Assembly (NCBI GenBank): GCA_003864495.1
Contig: ML133402.1
Coordinates: forward strand, 764,614-828,613
Origin: Nemopilema nomurai
Lineage: Eukaryota; Cnidaria; Scyphozoa; Rhizostomeae; Rhizostomatidae
Reading direction: 5' to 3'
DNA: 64,000 nucleotides
Part shown: positions 10,359 through 22,225 of the stretch, piece by piece
How the letters are laid out: every line of letters begins with the position of its first letter
How positions within the stretch are numbered: position 1 is the first letter of the stretch
Translations under genes and position numbers: made by a program
Notes under the pieces: model-generated
What the model saw: the letters and a program-made list of their open reading frames with translations, nothing else
Database searches by the model: none
Told to the model about the DNA's origin: nothing

Positions 10359-13300
10359 GAATCGCGGCAAGCATGGAAACGAGGCAATGACAAAACGGGG
10401 CTTAAACGAAAACGAGATTAGGTCTTTTAGCACCAACTTGAGGCTAGCATGCAAACGAGGCTAGGGCGAAACGGGGCTGAAGCGAAAACAAGGATAAGCT
10501 TTTGAGCACGAAAACAAGGCCAAAACAAAAGCGAGGCTGGGGTTTTTAGCACTAAAACGAGTCTAGCATGGAAACGAGGGAAGGACGAAAACGAGGCTAA
10601 AGGGAAAACGTGACTGTGGTTTTTAGCACCAAAACGAGTTTAGCATGGAAACGAGGCAAGGACGAAAACGAGGTTAATTGAAAACGAGGCTGAAGTTTTT
10701 AGCACCAAAACGAGTTTAGCATGAAACGAGGCATGGACGAAAAAGAGGCTAAAACGAAACGAGGCTGGGGTTTTTAGCACCAAAACGAGTCTAGCATGGA
10801 AATGAGGCAAGGAGGAAAACGAGGCTAGAACGAAATTGAGGTTAAGACTTTTGGCACCGAATCGCGGCAAGCATGGAAACGAGGCAATGACAAAAACGGG
10901 GCTTAATCGAAAACGAGATTAGGTCTTTTAGCACCAACTTGAGGCTAGCATGCAAACGAGGCTAGGGCAAAACGGGGCTGAAGCGAAAACAAGGATAAGG
11001 TTTTGAGCACGAAAACAAGGCCAAAACAAAAACGAGGCTGGGTTTTTAGCACTAAAACGAGTCTAGCATGGAAACGAGGGAAGGACGAAAACGAGGCTAA
11101 AGGGAAAACGTGACTGTGGTTTTTAGCACCAAAACGAGTTTAGCATGGAAACGAGGCAAGGACGAAAACGAGGTTAATTGAAAACGAGGCTGAAGTTTTT
11201 AGCACCAAAACGAGTTTAGCATGGAAACGAGGCATGGACGAAAAAGAGGCTAAAACGAAAACGAGGCTGGGGTTTTAGCACCAAAACGAGTCTAGAATGG
11301 AAATAAGGCAAGGAGGAAAACGAGGCTAGAACGAAATTGAGGTTAAGACTTTTAGCACCGAATCGCGGCAAGCATGGAAACGAGGCAATGACAAAAACGG
11401 GGCTTAAACGAAAACGAGATTAGTTCTTTTAGCACCAAACTTGAGGCTAGCATGCAAACGGGCAAGAACAAAACGGGGCTGAAGCGAAAACGAGGATAAG
11501 GTTTTGAGCACCAATCGAGGCTAGCATGGAAACGAACAAAGGATAAAAACGAGGCTAAAACGAAAACGAGGCTGGGTTTTTAGCACAAAAAGGAGGCTAG
11601 CATGGAAACGAACAAAGGATAAACGAGGCTAAAACGAAAACGAGGCTGGGGTTTTTAGCACCAAAACGAGTTTAGCATGGAAACGAGGCAAGGACGAAAA
11701 CGAGGCTAAATTGAAAACTAGGCTGAAGTTTTTTGCACCAAAACGAGTTTAGCATGGAAACGAGGCATGGACGAAAAAGAGACTAAAACGAAAACGAGGC
11801 TGGGGTTTTTAGCACCAAAAGGAGGCTAGCATGGAAACGAGGCAAGAACAAAACAAGGCTGAAGCGAGAACGCGGCTCAAGTTTTTAGCACCAAAACGAG
11901 TCTAGCATGGAAACGAGGCATGGACGAAAACGAAGCTAAAACAAAAATGAGGCTGGGGTTTTTAGCACCAAAACGACTCTGGCATGAAAAGGAGCAAGGA
12001 CGAAAACAAGGCCAAAACAAAAACGAGGCTGGGGTTTTTAGCAATAAAACGAGGCTAGCATGGAAACGAGGGAAGGACGAAAACGAGGCTAAAGGGAAAA
12101 CGTGACTGTGGTTTTTAGCACCAAAACGAGTTTAGCATGGAAACGAGGCAAGGACGAAAACGAGGCTAAATTGAAAACGAGGCTGAAGTTTTTAGCACCA
12201 AAACGAGTTTAGCATGGAAACGAGGCATGGACGAAAAAGAGGCTAAAACGAAAAACGAGGCTGGGGTTTTTAGCACCAAAACGAGGCTAGCATGGAAACG
12301 AGGCAAGAGCAAAACAAGGCTGAAGCGAGAACGAGGCTCAAGTTTTTAGCACCGAAACGAGTCTAGCATGGAGACGAGGCAAGGACGAAAGCGAAGCAAA
12401 AAGAAAATGAGGCTGGGTTTTTAGACCAAAACGACTCTGGCATGAAAACGAGGCAAGGAGGAAAACAGGCCAAAACCAAAACAAGGCTGGGGTTTTAGCA
12501 CTAAAACGAGTCTAGCATGGAAACGAGGCAAGGAAGAAAACGAGGCTAAAGGGAAAACGAGGCTGAGGTTTTTAGCACAAAAGGAGGCTAGCATGGAAAC
12601 GAACAAAGGATAAAAAACGAGGCTAAAACGAAAACGAGGCTGGGGTTTTTAGCAGCAAAACGAGTTTAGCATGGAAACGAGGCAAGGACGAAAACGAGGC
12701 TAAATTGAAAACGAGGCTGAAGTTTTTTGCACCAAATCGAGTTTAGCATGGAAACGAGGCATGGAAACGAAAAGAGACTAAAACGAAAACGAGGCTGGGG
12801 TTTTTAGCACCAAAAGGAGGCTAGCATGGAAACGAGGCAAGAAAAAACAAGGCTGAAGCGAGAACGCGGCTTAAGTTTTTAGCACCAAAACGAGTTAGCA
12901 TGGAAACGAGGCAAGGACAAAAACGAGGCTAAAACAAAAATGAGGCTGGGGTTTTTAGCACCAAAACGACTCTGGCATGAAAAGGAGGCAAGGACGAAAA
13001 CAAGGCCAAAACAAAAACGAGGCTGGGTTTTTAGCAATAAAACGAGGCTAGCATGAAACGAGGGAAGGACGAAAACGAGGCTAAAGGGAAAACGTGACTG
13101 TGGTTTTTAGCACCAAAACGAGTTTAGCATGGAAACGAGGCAAGGATGAAAACGAGGCTGAATTGAAAACGAGGCAGAAGTTTATAGCACCAAAACGAGT
13201 TTAGCATGGAAACGAGGCATGGACGAAAAGAGGCTAAAACGAAAACGAGGCTGGGGTTTTTAGCACCAAAACGAGTCTGGCATGAAAACGAGGCAAGGAG

Positions 13301-13364
13301 GAAAACAAGGCCAAAACAAAAACGAGGCTGGGGTTTTTAGCACCAAAGCGAGTCTAGCATGGAA
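9511..13364 (+). repeat. Mixed HOR block with two 500-bp cassettes
   Basis: The block holds part of a ~1,035-bp cassette (E anchor 9,322 to 10,359), two 500-bp cassettes (10,359, 10,859, next anchor 11,360), then about 2 kb of monomers without E that follow the order seen downstream of T elsewhere. T itself is missing: the 'gagtctagaatggaaataag' monomer near 11,288, normally two monomers after T, here directly follows a 'gcatggacg' monomer, so this is a spliced unit. No gene is visible. Confidence 0.75.
10359..11359 (+). repeat. Two tandem 500-bp cassettes (7 monomers each)
   Basis: This pair is the clearest example of the basic cassette. In order: E ('accgaatcgcgg'), a 'caccaacttgaggctagc' monomer, a 43-bp truncated monomer, a 'gaggctaaagggaaaacg' monomer, a 'gaggttaattg' monomer, a 'gcatggacg' monomer and a 'gaacgaaattgagg' monomer. 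6 x 77 + 43 = 505 bp, against 500 and 501 observed. The first copy carries 'aagctt' at 10,496, where other copies read 'aaggtt'. Confidence 0.9.
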
Positions 13365-14024
13365 ACGAGGGAAGGACGAAAACGAGGCTAAAGGAAAAAC
13401 GTGACTGTGGTTTTTAGCACCAAAACGAGTTTAGCATGGAAACGAGGCATGGACGAAAAAGAGGCTAAGCGAGAACGAGGCTCAGTTTGTAGCACCAAAA
13501 CGAGTTAGCATGGATGAGGCAAGGACGAAAGCGAAGCAAAAAGAAAATGAGGCTGGGGTTTTTAGCACCAAAACGACTCTGCATGAAAACGAGGCAAGGA
13601 GAAAACAAGGTCAAAACAAAACAAGGCTGGGGTTTTTAGCACTAAAACGAGTCTAGCATGGAAACGAGGCAAGGAAGAAAACGAGGCTAAAGGAAAACGA
13701 CGCTGGGTTTTTAGCACAAAACGAGTTTAGCATGGAAATGAGGCAAGGACGAAAACGAGGCTAAATTGAAAACGAGGCTGAAGTTTATAGCACCAAAACG
13801 AGTTTAGCATGGAAACGAGGCATGGACGAAAAAGAGGCTAAAACGAAAACGAGGCTGGGTTTTTAGCACCAAAACGAGTCTTGCATGAAAACGAGGCAAG
13901 GAGGAAAACAAGGCCAAAACAAAAACGAGGCTGGGGTTTTTAGCACTAACACGAGTCTAGCATGGAAACGAGGGAAGGACGAAAACGAGGCTAAAGGGAA
14001 AACGTGACTGTGGTTTTTAGCACC

Positions 14025-15012
14025 GAATGGCGGCAGCATGGAAACGAGGCAATGACAAAAGGGCTTAAACGAAAACGAGATTAGGTCTTTTAGCACAACT
14101 TGAGGCTAGCATGCAAACGAGGCTAGGGCGAAACGGGGCTGAAGCGAAAAAGGATAAGGTTTTGAGCACGAAAAAAGGCCAAAACAAAAACGAGGCTGGG
14201 GTTTTAGCACTAAAACGAGTCTAGCATGGAAACGAGGGAAGGACGAAAACGAGGCTAAAGGGAAAACGTGACTGTGGTTTTTAGCTCCAAACGAGTTTAG
14301 CATGGAAACGAGGCAAGGACGAAAACGAGGTTAATTGAAAACGAGGCTGAAGTTTTTAGCACCAAAACGAGTTTAGCATGAAAACGAGGCATGGACGAAA
14401 AAGAGGCTAAAAACGAAACGAGGCTGGGGTTTTTAGCACCAAAACGAGTCTAGCATGGAAATGAGGCAAGGAGGAAAACGAGGCTAGAACGAAATTGAGG
14501 TTAAGACTTTTAGCACCGAATCGCGGCAAGCATGGAAACGAGGCAATGACAAAACGGGGCTTAATCGAAAACGAGATTAGGTCTTTTAGCACCAACTTGA
14601 GGCTAGCATGCAAACGAGGCTAGGGCAAAACGGGGCTGAAGCGAAAACAAGATAAGGTTTTGAGCACGAAAACAAGGCCAAAACAAAAACGAGGCTGGGT
14701 TTTTAGCACTAAAACGAGGCTAGCATGGAAAGGAGGGAAGGACGAAAACGAGGCTAAAGGGAAAACGTGACTGTGGTTTTTAGCACCAAAACGAGTTTGC
14801 ATGGAAACAGGCAAGGACGAATACGAGGTTAATTGAAAACGAGGCTGAAGTTTTTAGCACCAATGAGTTTAGCATGGAAACGAGGCATGGACGAAAAAGA
14901 GGCTAAAACGAAAACGAGGCTGGGGTTTTAGCACCAAAACGAGTCTAGAATGGAAATAAGGCAAGGAGGAAAACGAGGCTAGAACGAAATTGAGGTTAAG
15001 ACTTTTAGCACC
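14025..15012 (+). repeat. Two tandem 500-bp cassettes (493 and 495 bp)
   Basis: The first E anchor has the rare form 'accgaatggcgg'. These cassettes are 5-6 bp shorter than their partners at 23,113-24,111 through separate one-base losses, for example 'gcggcagcatgg' for 'gcggcaagcatgg'. Confidence 0.85.
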
Positions 15013-15768
15013 GAATCGCGGCAAGCATGGAAACGAGGCAATGACAAAAACGGTCTTAAACGAAAACGAGATTAGTTCTTTTAGCACCAACTTGAGCTAG
15101 CATGCAAACGGGGCAAGAACAAAACGGGGCTGAAGCGAAAACGAGGATAAGGTTTTGAGCACTAAATCGGGCTAGCATGGAAACGAACAAAGGATAAAAA
15201 CGAGGCTAAAAACGAAAAGGCTGGGTTTTTTAGCACCAAAACGAGTCTAGCATGGAAACGAGGCAAGGACAAAAACGAAGCTAAAACAAAAACGAGGCTG
15301 GGGTTTTTAGCAATAAAACGAGGCTAGCATGGAAACGAGGGAAGGACGAAAACGAGGCTAAAGGGAAAACGTGACTGTGGTTTTTAGCACCAAAACGAGT
15401 TTAGCATGGAAACGAGGCAAGGATGAAAACGAGGCTGAATTGAAAACGAGGCAGAAGTTTATAGCACCAAAACGAGTTTAGCATGGAAACGAGGCATGGA
15501 CGAAAAAGAGGCTAAAACGAAAACGAGGCTGGGGTTTTAGCACCAAAACGAGTCTGGCATGAAAACGAGGCAAGGAGGAAAACAAGGCCAAAACAAAAAC
15601 GAGGCTGGGGTTTTTAGCACCAAAGCGAGTCTAGCATGGAAACGAGGGAAGGACGAAAACGAGGCTAAGGGAAAACGTGACTGTTTTTTAGCACCAAAAC
15701 GAGTTTAGCATGGAAACGAGGCATGGACGAAAAAAAGCCTAAAACGAAAACGAGGCTAGGGCCTTTAG

Positions 15769-15845
15769 CACCAAAAAGAGTTAGGCATGGAAACGAGAGA
15801 GGGAAAAAAACGAGGATAAAACGAAAACGAGTCTGTGGTTTCTAG
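15769..15845 (+). repeat. A monomer, copy 1
   Basis: A is marked by 'aaagagttaggcatggaa' and by 'gagagagggaaaaaaacg'. It is the most diverged full-length subtype in the window. It closes with 'gtctgtggtttctag', with c in place of the fourth T of the usual T-run. Confidence 0.86.
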
Positions 15846-15926
15846 CACCAAAACGAGTCTAGCATGGAAATGAAGCAAGGAGGAAAACGAGGCTAGAACG
15901 AAATTGAGGTTAAGACTTTTAGCACC

Positions 15927-16422
15927 GAATCGCGGCAAGCATGGAAACGAGGCAATGACAAAACGGGCTTAAACGAAAACGAGATTAGGTCTTTTAGCAC
16001 CAACTTGAGGCTAGCATGCAAACGAGGCTAAGGCGAAACGGGGCTGAAGCGAAAACAAGGATAAGGTTTTGAGCACGAAAACAAGGCCAAAACAAAAACG
16101 AGGCTGGGGTTTTTAGCACTAAAACGAGTCTAGCATGGAAACGAGGAAGGACGAAAACGAGGCTAAAGGGAAAACGTAACTGTGGTTTTTAGCACCAAAA
16201 CGAGTTTAGCATGGAAACGAGGCAAGGACGAAAACGAGGTTAATTGAAAACGAGGCTGATGTTTTTAGCACCAAAACGAGTTTAGGATGGAAACGAGGCA
16301 TGGACGAAAAAGAGGCTAAAACGAAACGAGGCTGGGTTTTAGCACCAAAACGAGTCTAGCATGGAAATGAGGCAAGGAGGAAAACGAGGCTAGAACGAAA
16401 TTGAGGTTAAGACTTTTAGCAC
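15927..16422 (+). repeat. 500-bp cassette (496 bp)
   Basis: A single cassette that follows an A monomer. It carries 'gaaaacgtaactgtgg' near 16,171 and 'gctgatgtttttagc' near 16,255, variants shared only with the partner cassette at 25,032. Confidence 0.85.
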
Positions 16423-17457
16423 CGAATCGCGGCAAGCATGGAAACGAGGCAATGACAAAAACGGGCTTAATCGAAAACGAGATTAGATCTTTTAGCACCA
16501 ACTTGAGGCTAGCATGCAAACGAGGCTAGGGCAAAACGGGGCTGAAGCGAAAACAAGGATAAGGTTTTGAGCACGAAAACAAGGCCAAAACAAAAACGAG
16601 GCTGGGGTTTTTAGCACTAAAACGAGTCTAGCATGGAAACGAGGGAAGGACGAAAACGAGGCTAAAGGGAAAACGTGACTGTGGTTTTTAGCACCAAAAC
16701 GAGTTTAGCATGGAAACGAGGCAAGGACGAAAACGAGGTTAATTGAAAACGAGGCTAAAGTTTTTACCACCAAAACGAGTTTAGCATGGAAACGAGGCAT
16801 GGACGAAAAAGAGGCTAAAACGAAAACGAGGCTGGGGTTTTTAGCACCAAAACGAGGCTAGCATGGAAACGAGGCAAGAGCAAAACAAGGCTGAAGCGAG
16901 AACGAGGCTCAAGTTTGTAGCACCAAAACGAGTCTAGCATGGAGACGATGCAAGGACGAAAGCGAAGCAAAAAGAAAATGAGGCTGGGTTTTAGCACCAA
17001 AACGACTCTGGCATGAAAACGAGGCAAGGAGGAAAACAAGGCCAAAAAAAACAAGGCTGGGGTTTTTAGCACTAAAACGAGTCTAGCATGGAAACGAGGC
17101 AAGGAAGAAAACGAGCTAAAGGGAAAACGACGCTGGGGTTTTTAGCACCAAAACGAATTTAGCATGGAAACGAGGCAAGGACGAAAGCGAGGCTAAATTG
17201 AAAACGAGGCTGAAGTTTATAGCACCAAAACGAGTTTAGCATGGAAACGAGGCATGGACGAAAAAGAGGCTAAAACGAAAACGAGGCTGGGGTTTTTAGC
17301 ACCAAAACGAGTCTGGCATGAAAACGAGGCAAGGAGGAAAACAAGGCCAAAACAAAAACGAGGCTGGGGTTTTTAGCACTAACACGAGTCTAGCATGGAA
17401 ACGAGGGAAGGACGAAAACGAGGCTAAAGGGAAAACGTGACTGTGGTTTTTAGCACC
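16423..17457 (+). repeat. ~1,035-bp cassette (1,035 bp)
   Basis: Carries 'tttttaccaccaaaacg' near 16,764 and 'gagacgatgcaagg' near 16,942, both shared with the partner at 25,532. It ends at the E variant 'accgagtcgcgg'. Confidence 0.82.
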
Positions 17458-17793
17458 GAGTCGCGGCAAGCATGGAAACGAGGCAATGACAAAACGGGCT
17501 TAAACGAAAACGAGATTAGGTCTTTTAGCACCAACTTGAGGCTAGCATGCAAACGAGGCTAGGGCGAAACGGGGCTGAAGCGAAAACAAGGATAAGGTTT
17601 TGAGCACGAAAACAAGGCCAAAACAAAAACGAGGCTGGGGTTTTTAGTACTAAAACGAGTCTAGCATGGAAACGAGGGAAGGACGAAAACGAGGCTAAAG
17701 GGAAAAACGTGACTGTGGTTTTTAGCACCGAAACGAGTTTAGCATGGAAACGAGGCAAGACGAAAACGAGGTTAATTGAAAACGAGGCTGAAG

Positions 17794-17810
17794 TCTTTGG
17801 AAACAAAACG
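17794..17810 (+). repeat. F marker, copy 1
   Basis: 'tctttggaaacaaaacg' takes the place of the usual T-run and 'agcaccaaaacg' at a monomer boundary, the only common variant that rewrites this otherwise constant junction. Further copies lie at 26,901, 43,349, 44,924 and 53,147, each 86 bp before a T monomer. Confidence 0.85.
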
Positions 17811-17877
17811 AGTTTAGCATGGAAACGAGAGAAGGAAGAAAACGAGGCGAAAAGGAAAACGAGACTGTGGTTTTTAG

Positions 17878-17954
17878 CACCAAGACGAGTCTAGCATGGT
17901 AACGAGGAAAGGACAAAAACGAGGCTAAATTGAAAACGAGGCTAAAGTTTTTAG
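17878..17954 (+). repeat. T monomer, copy 4
   Basis: Lies 86 bp after an F marker. The next monomer reads 'gcacacaaaacg' instead of 'gcaccaaaacg'. Confidence 0.87.
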
Positions 17955-20066
17955 CACACAAAACGAAACTAGCATGGAAATGAGGGAAGGACGAAAACGA
18001 GGCTAAAATGAAAACAACGCAGGGTTTTAGCACCAAAACGAGTCTAGAATGGAAATAAGGCAAGGAGGAAAACGAGGCTAGAACGAAATTGAGGTTAAGA
18101 CTTTTAGCACCGAATCACGGCAAGCATGGAAACGAGGCAATGACAAAAACGGGGCTTAAACGAAAACGAGATTAGTTCTTTTAGCACCAACTTGAGGCTA
18201 GCATGCAAACGGGCAAGAACAAAACGGGCTGAAGCGAAAACGAGGATAAGGTTTTTGAGCACCAAATCGAGGCTAGCATGGAAACGAACAAAGGATAAAA
18301 ACGACGCTAAAACGAAAACGAGGCTGGGTTTTTAGCACAAAAAGGAGGCTAGCATGGAAACGAACAAAGGATAAAAACGAGGCTAAAACGAAAACGAGGC
18401 TGGGTTTTTAGCACCAAAACGAGTTAGCATGGAAACGAGGCAAGGACGAAAACGAGGCTAAATTGAAAACTAGGCTGAAGTTTTTTGCACCAAAACGAGT
18501 TTAGCATGGAAACGAGGCATGGACGAAAAAGAGACTAAAACGAAAACGAGGCTGGGGTTTTTAGCACCAAAAGGAGGCTAGCATGGAAACGAGGCAAGAA
18601 CAAAACAAGCCTGAAGCGAGAACGCGGCAAGTTTTTAGCACCAAAACGAGTCTAGCATGGAAACGAGGCAGGACGAAACGAAGCTAAAACAAAAATGAGG
18701 CTGGTTTTTAGCACCAAAACGACTCTGCATGAAAAGGAGGCAAGGACGAAAACAAGGCAAAACAAAACGAGGCTGGGGTTTTTAGCAATAAAACGAGGCT
18801 AGCATGGAAACGAGGGAAGGACGAAACGAAAAGAGAGAAAAGTGACTGTGGTTTTTTAGCACCAAAACGAGTTTAGCATGGAAAAGAGGCAAGGACGAAA
18901 ACGAGGCTAAATTGAAAACGAGGCTGAAGTTTTTAGCACTAAAACGAGTTTAGCATGGAAACGAGGCATGGACGAAAAAGAGGCTAAAACGAAAACGAGG
19001 CTGGGGTTTTTAGCACCAAAACGGGCTAGCATGGAAACGAGGCAAGGACGAAAACGAAGCAAAACCAAAAACAAGGCTGGGGTTTTTAGCACTAAAACGA
19101 GTCTAGCATGGAAACGAGGCAAGGAAGAAAACGAGGCTAAAGGGAAAACGAGGCTGAGGTTTTTAGCACAAAAGGAGGCTAGATGGAAACGAACAAGGAT
19201 AAAAACGAGGCTAAAACGAAAACGAGGCTGGGTTTTTAGCACCAAAACGAGTTAGCATGGAAACGAGGCAAGGACGAAAACGAGGCTAAATTGAAAACGA
19301 GGCTGAAGTTTTTTGCACCAAATCAAGTTTAGCATAGAAACGAGGCATGGACGAAAAAGAGACTAAAACGAAAACGAGGCTGGGGTTTTTAGCACCAAAA
19401 GGAGGCTAGCATGGAAACGAGGCAAGAACAAACAAGGCTGAAGCGAGAACGCGGCTTAAGTTTTTAGCACCAAAACGAGTCTAGCATGGAAACGAGGCAA
19501 GGACAAAAACGAAGCTAAAACAAAAATGAGGCTGGGTTTTTAGCACCAAAACGACTCTGGCATAAAAAAGGAGGCAAGGACGAAAACAGGCCAAAACAAA
19601 AACGAGGCTGGGGTTTTTAGCAATAAAACGAGGCTAGCATGGAAACGAGGGAAGGACGAAAACGAGGCTAAAGAAAACGAGGCTGGTTTTAGCACCAAAA
19701 CGAGTTTAGCATGGAAACGAGGCAAGGACGAAAAAGAGGCTAAAACGAAAACGAGGCTGGGGTTTTAGCACCAAAACGAGTTGCATGAAACGAGGCAAGG
19801 AGAAAACAAGGCCAAAACAAAACGAGGCTGGGGTTTTTAGCACCAAAGCGAGTCTAGCATGGAAACGAGGCAAGGACGAAAACGAGGCTAAAGAAAATGT
19901 GACTGTGGTTTTTAGCACCGAATCGCGGCAAGCTGGAAACGAGGCAATGACAAAACGGGGCTTAAACGAAAACGAGATTAGGTCTTTTAGCACCAACTTG
20001 AGGCTAGCATGCAAACGAGGCTAGGCGAAACGGGCTGAAGCGAAAACAAGGATAAGGTTTGAGCAC

Positions 20067-20111
20067 GATGACAAGGCCAGGATGAGACAAGGCGAAAACA
20101 AGGATGAGCAC
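20067..20111 (+). repeat. 45-bp extra segment, copy 3
   Basis: Lies 148 bp after the E anchor at 19,919. Full length. Confidence 0.88.
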
Positions 20112-22180
20112 GAAAACAAGGCCAAAACAAAAACGAGGCTGGGGTTTTTAGCACTAAAACGAGTCTAGCATGGAAACGAGGGAAGGACGAAAACGAGGCT
20201 AAAGGGAAAACGTGACTGTGGTTTTTAGCACCAAAACGAGTTAGCATGGAAACGAGGCAAGGACGAAAACGAGTTAATTGAAAACGAGGCTGAAGTTTTT
20301 AGCACCAAAACGAGTTTAGCATGGAAACGAGGCATGGACGAAAAAGAGGCTAAAACGAAACGAGGCTGGGTTTTTAGCACCAAAACGAGTCTAGCATGGA
20401 AATGAGGCAAGGAGGAAAACGAGGCTAGAACGAAATTGAGGTTAAGACTTTTAGCACCGAATCGCGGCAAGCATGGAAACGAGGCAATGACAAAACGGGG
20501 CTTAATCGAAAACGAGATTAGATCTTTTAGCACCAACTTGAGGCTAGCATGCAAACGAGGCTAGGGCAAAACGGGGCTGAAGCGAAAACAAGGATAAGGT
20601 TTTGAGCACGAAAACAAGGCCAAAACAAAAACGAGGCTGGGGTTTTTAGCACTAAAACGAGTCTAGCATGGAAAGAGGGAAGGACGAAAACGAGGCTAAA
20701 GGGAAAACGTGACTGTGGTTTTTAGCACCAAAACGAGTTTAGCATGGAAACGAGGCAAGGACGAAAACGAGGTTAATTGAAAACGAGGCTGAAGTTTTTA
20801 GCACCAAAACGAGTTTAGCATGGAAACGAGGCATGGACGAAAAAGAGGCTAAAACGAAAACGAGGCTGGGGTTTTTAGCACCAAAACGAGGCTAGCATGG
20901 AAACGAGGCAAGAGCAAAACAAGGCTGAGCGAGGAACGAGGCTCAAGTTTGTAGCACCAAAAACGAGTCTAGCATGGAGACGAGGCAAGGACGAAAGCGA
21001 AGCAAAAAGAAAATGAGGCTGGGGTTTTTAGCACCAAAACGACTCTGGCATGAAAACGAGGCAAGGAGGAAAACAAGGCCAAAACCAAAAACAAGGCTGG
21101 GGTTTTTAGCACTAAAACGAGTCTAGCATGGAAACGAGGCAAGGAAGAAAACGAGGCTAAAGGGAAAACGAGGCTGAGGTTTTTAGCACAAAAAGGAGGC
21201 TAGCATGGAAACGAACAAAGGATAAAACGAGGCTAAAACGAAAACGAGGCTGGGGTTTTTAGCAGCAAAACGAGTTTAGCATGGAAACGAGGCAAGGACG
21301 AAAACGAGGCTAAATTGAAAACGAGGCTGAAGTTTTTGCACCAAATCGAGTTTAGCATGGAAACGAGGCATGACGAAAAAGAGACTAAAACGAAAACGAG
21401 GCTGGGTTCTTAGCACCAAAAGGAGGCTAGCATGGAAACGAGGCAAGAACAAAACAAGGCTGAAGCGAGAACGCGGCTTAAGTTTTTAGCACCAAAACGA
21501 GTCTAGCATGGAAACGAGGCAAGGACAAAAACGAAGCTAAAACAAAAATGAGGCTGGGGTTTTTAGCACCAAAACGACTCTGGCATAAAAAAGGAGGCAA
21601 GGACGAAAACAAGGCCAAAACAAAAACGAGGCTGGGGTTTTTAGCAATAAAACGAGGCTAGCATGGAAACGAGGGAAGGACGAAAACGAGGCTAAAGGGA
21701 AAACGTGACTGTGGTTTTTAGCACCAAAACGAGTTTAGCATGGAAACGAGGCAAGGATGAAAACGAGGCTGAATTGAAAACGAGGCAGAAGTTTATAGCA
21801 CCAAAACGAGTTTAGCATGGAAACGAGGCATGGACGAAAAAGAGGCTAAAACGAAAACGAGGCTGGGTTTTTAGCACCAAAACGAGTCTGGCATGAAAAC
21901 GAGGCAAGGAGGAAAACAAGGCCAAAACAAAAACGAGGCTGGGGTTTTTAGCACCAAAGCGAGTCTAGCATGGAAACGAGGGAAGGACGAAAACGAGGCT
22001 AAAGGGAAAATGTGACTGTGGTTTTTAGCACCGAATCGCGGCAAGCATGGAAACGAGGCAATGACAAAACGGGGCTTAAACGAAAACGAGATTAGGTCTT
22101 TTAGCACCAACTTGAGGCTAGCATGCAAACGAGGCTAGGCGAAACGGGCTGAAGCGAAAACAAGGATAAGGTTTGAGCAC

Positions 22181-22225
22181 GATGACAAGGCCAGGATGAG
22201 ACAAGGCGAAAACAAGGATGAGCAC
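22181..22225 (+). repeat. 45-bp extra segment, copy 4
   Basis: Lies 149 bp after the E anchor at 22,032, shortly before the edge of the ~9.1-kb-offset duplication. The cassette that holds it is cut by that edge. Confidence 0.88.

Larger units (their letters stand above)
13365..18450 (+). repeat. ~5.1-kb segment, copy 1 of a ~9.1-kb-offset duplication
   Basis: E anchors at 14,025, 14,518, 15,013, 15,927, 16,423, 17,458 and 18,112 match 23,113, 23,612, 24,112, 25,032, 25,532, 26,564 and 27,217, at offsets rising from 9,088 to 9,109 bp. Shared rare variants support common origin: 'aaaggaaaaacgtgactg' (13,390 and 22,468), 'accgaatggcgg' (14,025 and 23,113) and 'gctagggcctttagc' beside the A monomer. 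Copy 1 is about 28 bp shorter than copy 2 over 13.4-15.9 kb, through scattered one-base losses. No gene is visible. Confidence 0.88.

Noticed and set aside
12041..12060. 'aataaa' in the 'gcaataaaacgagg' subtype as a polyadenylation signal
   Set aside because: The hexamer arises from one substitution in 'gcaccaaaacg' and recurs with its subtype. There is no transcript unit for it to end.
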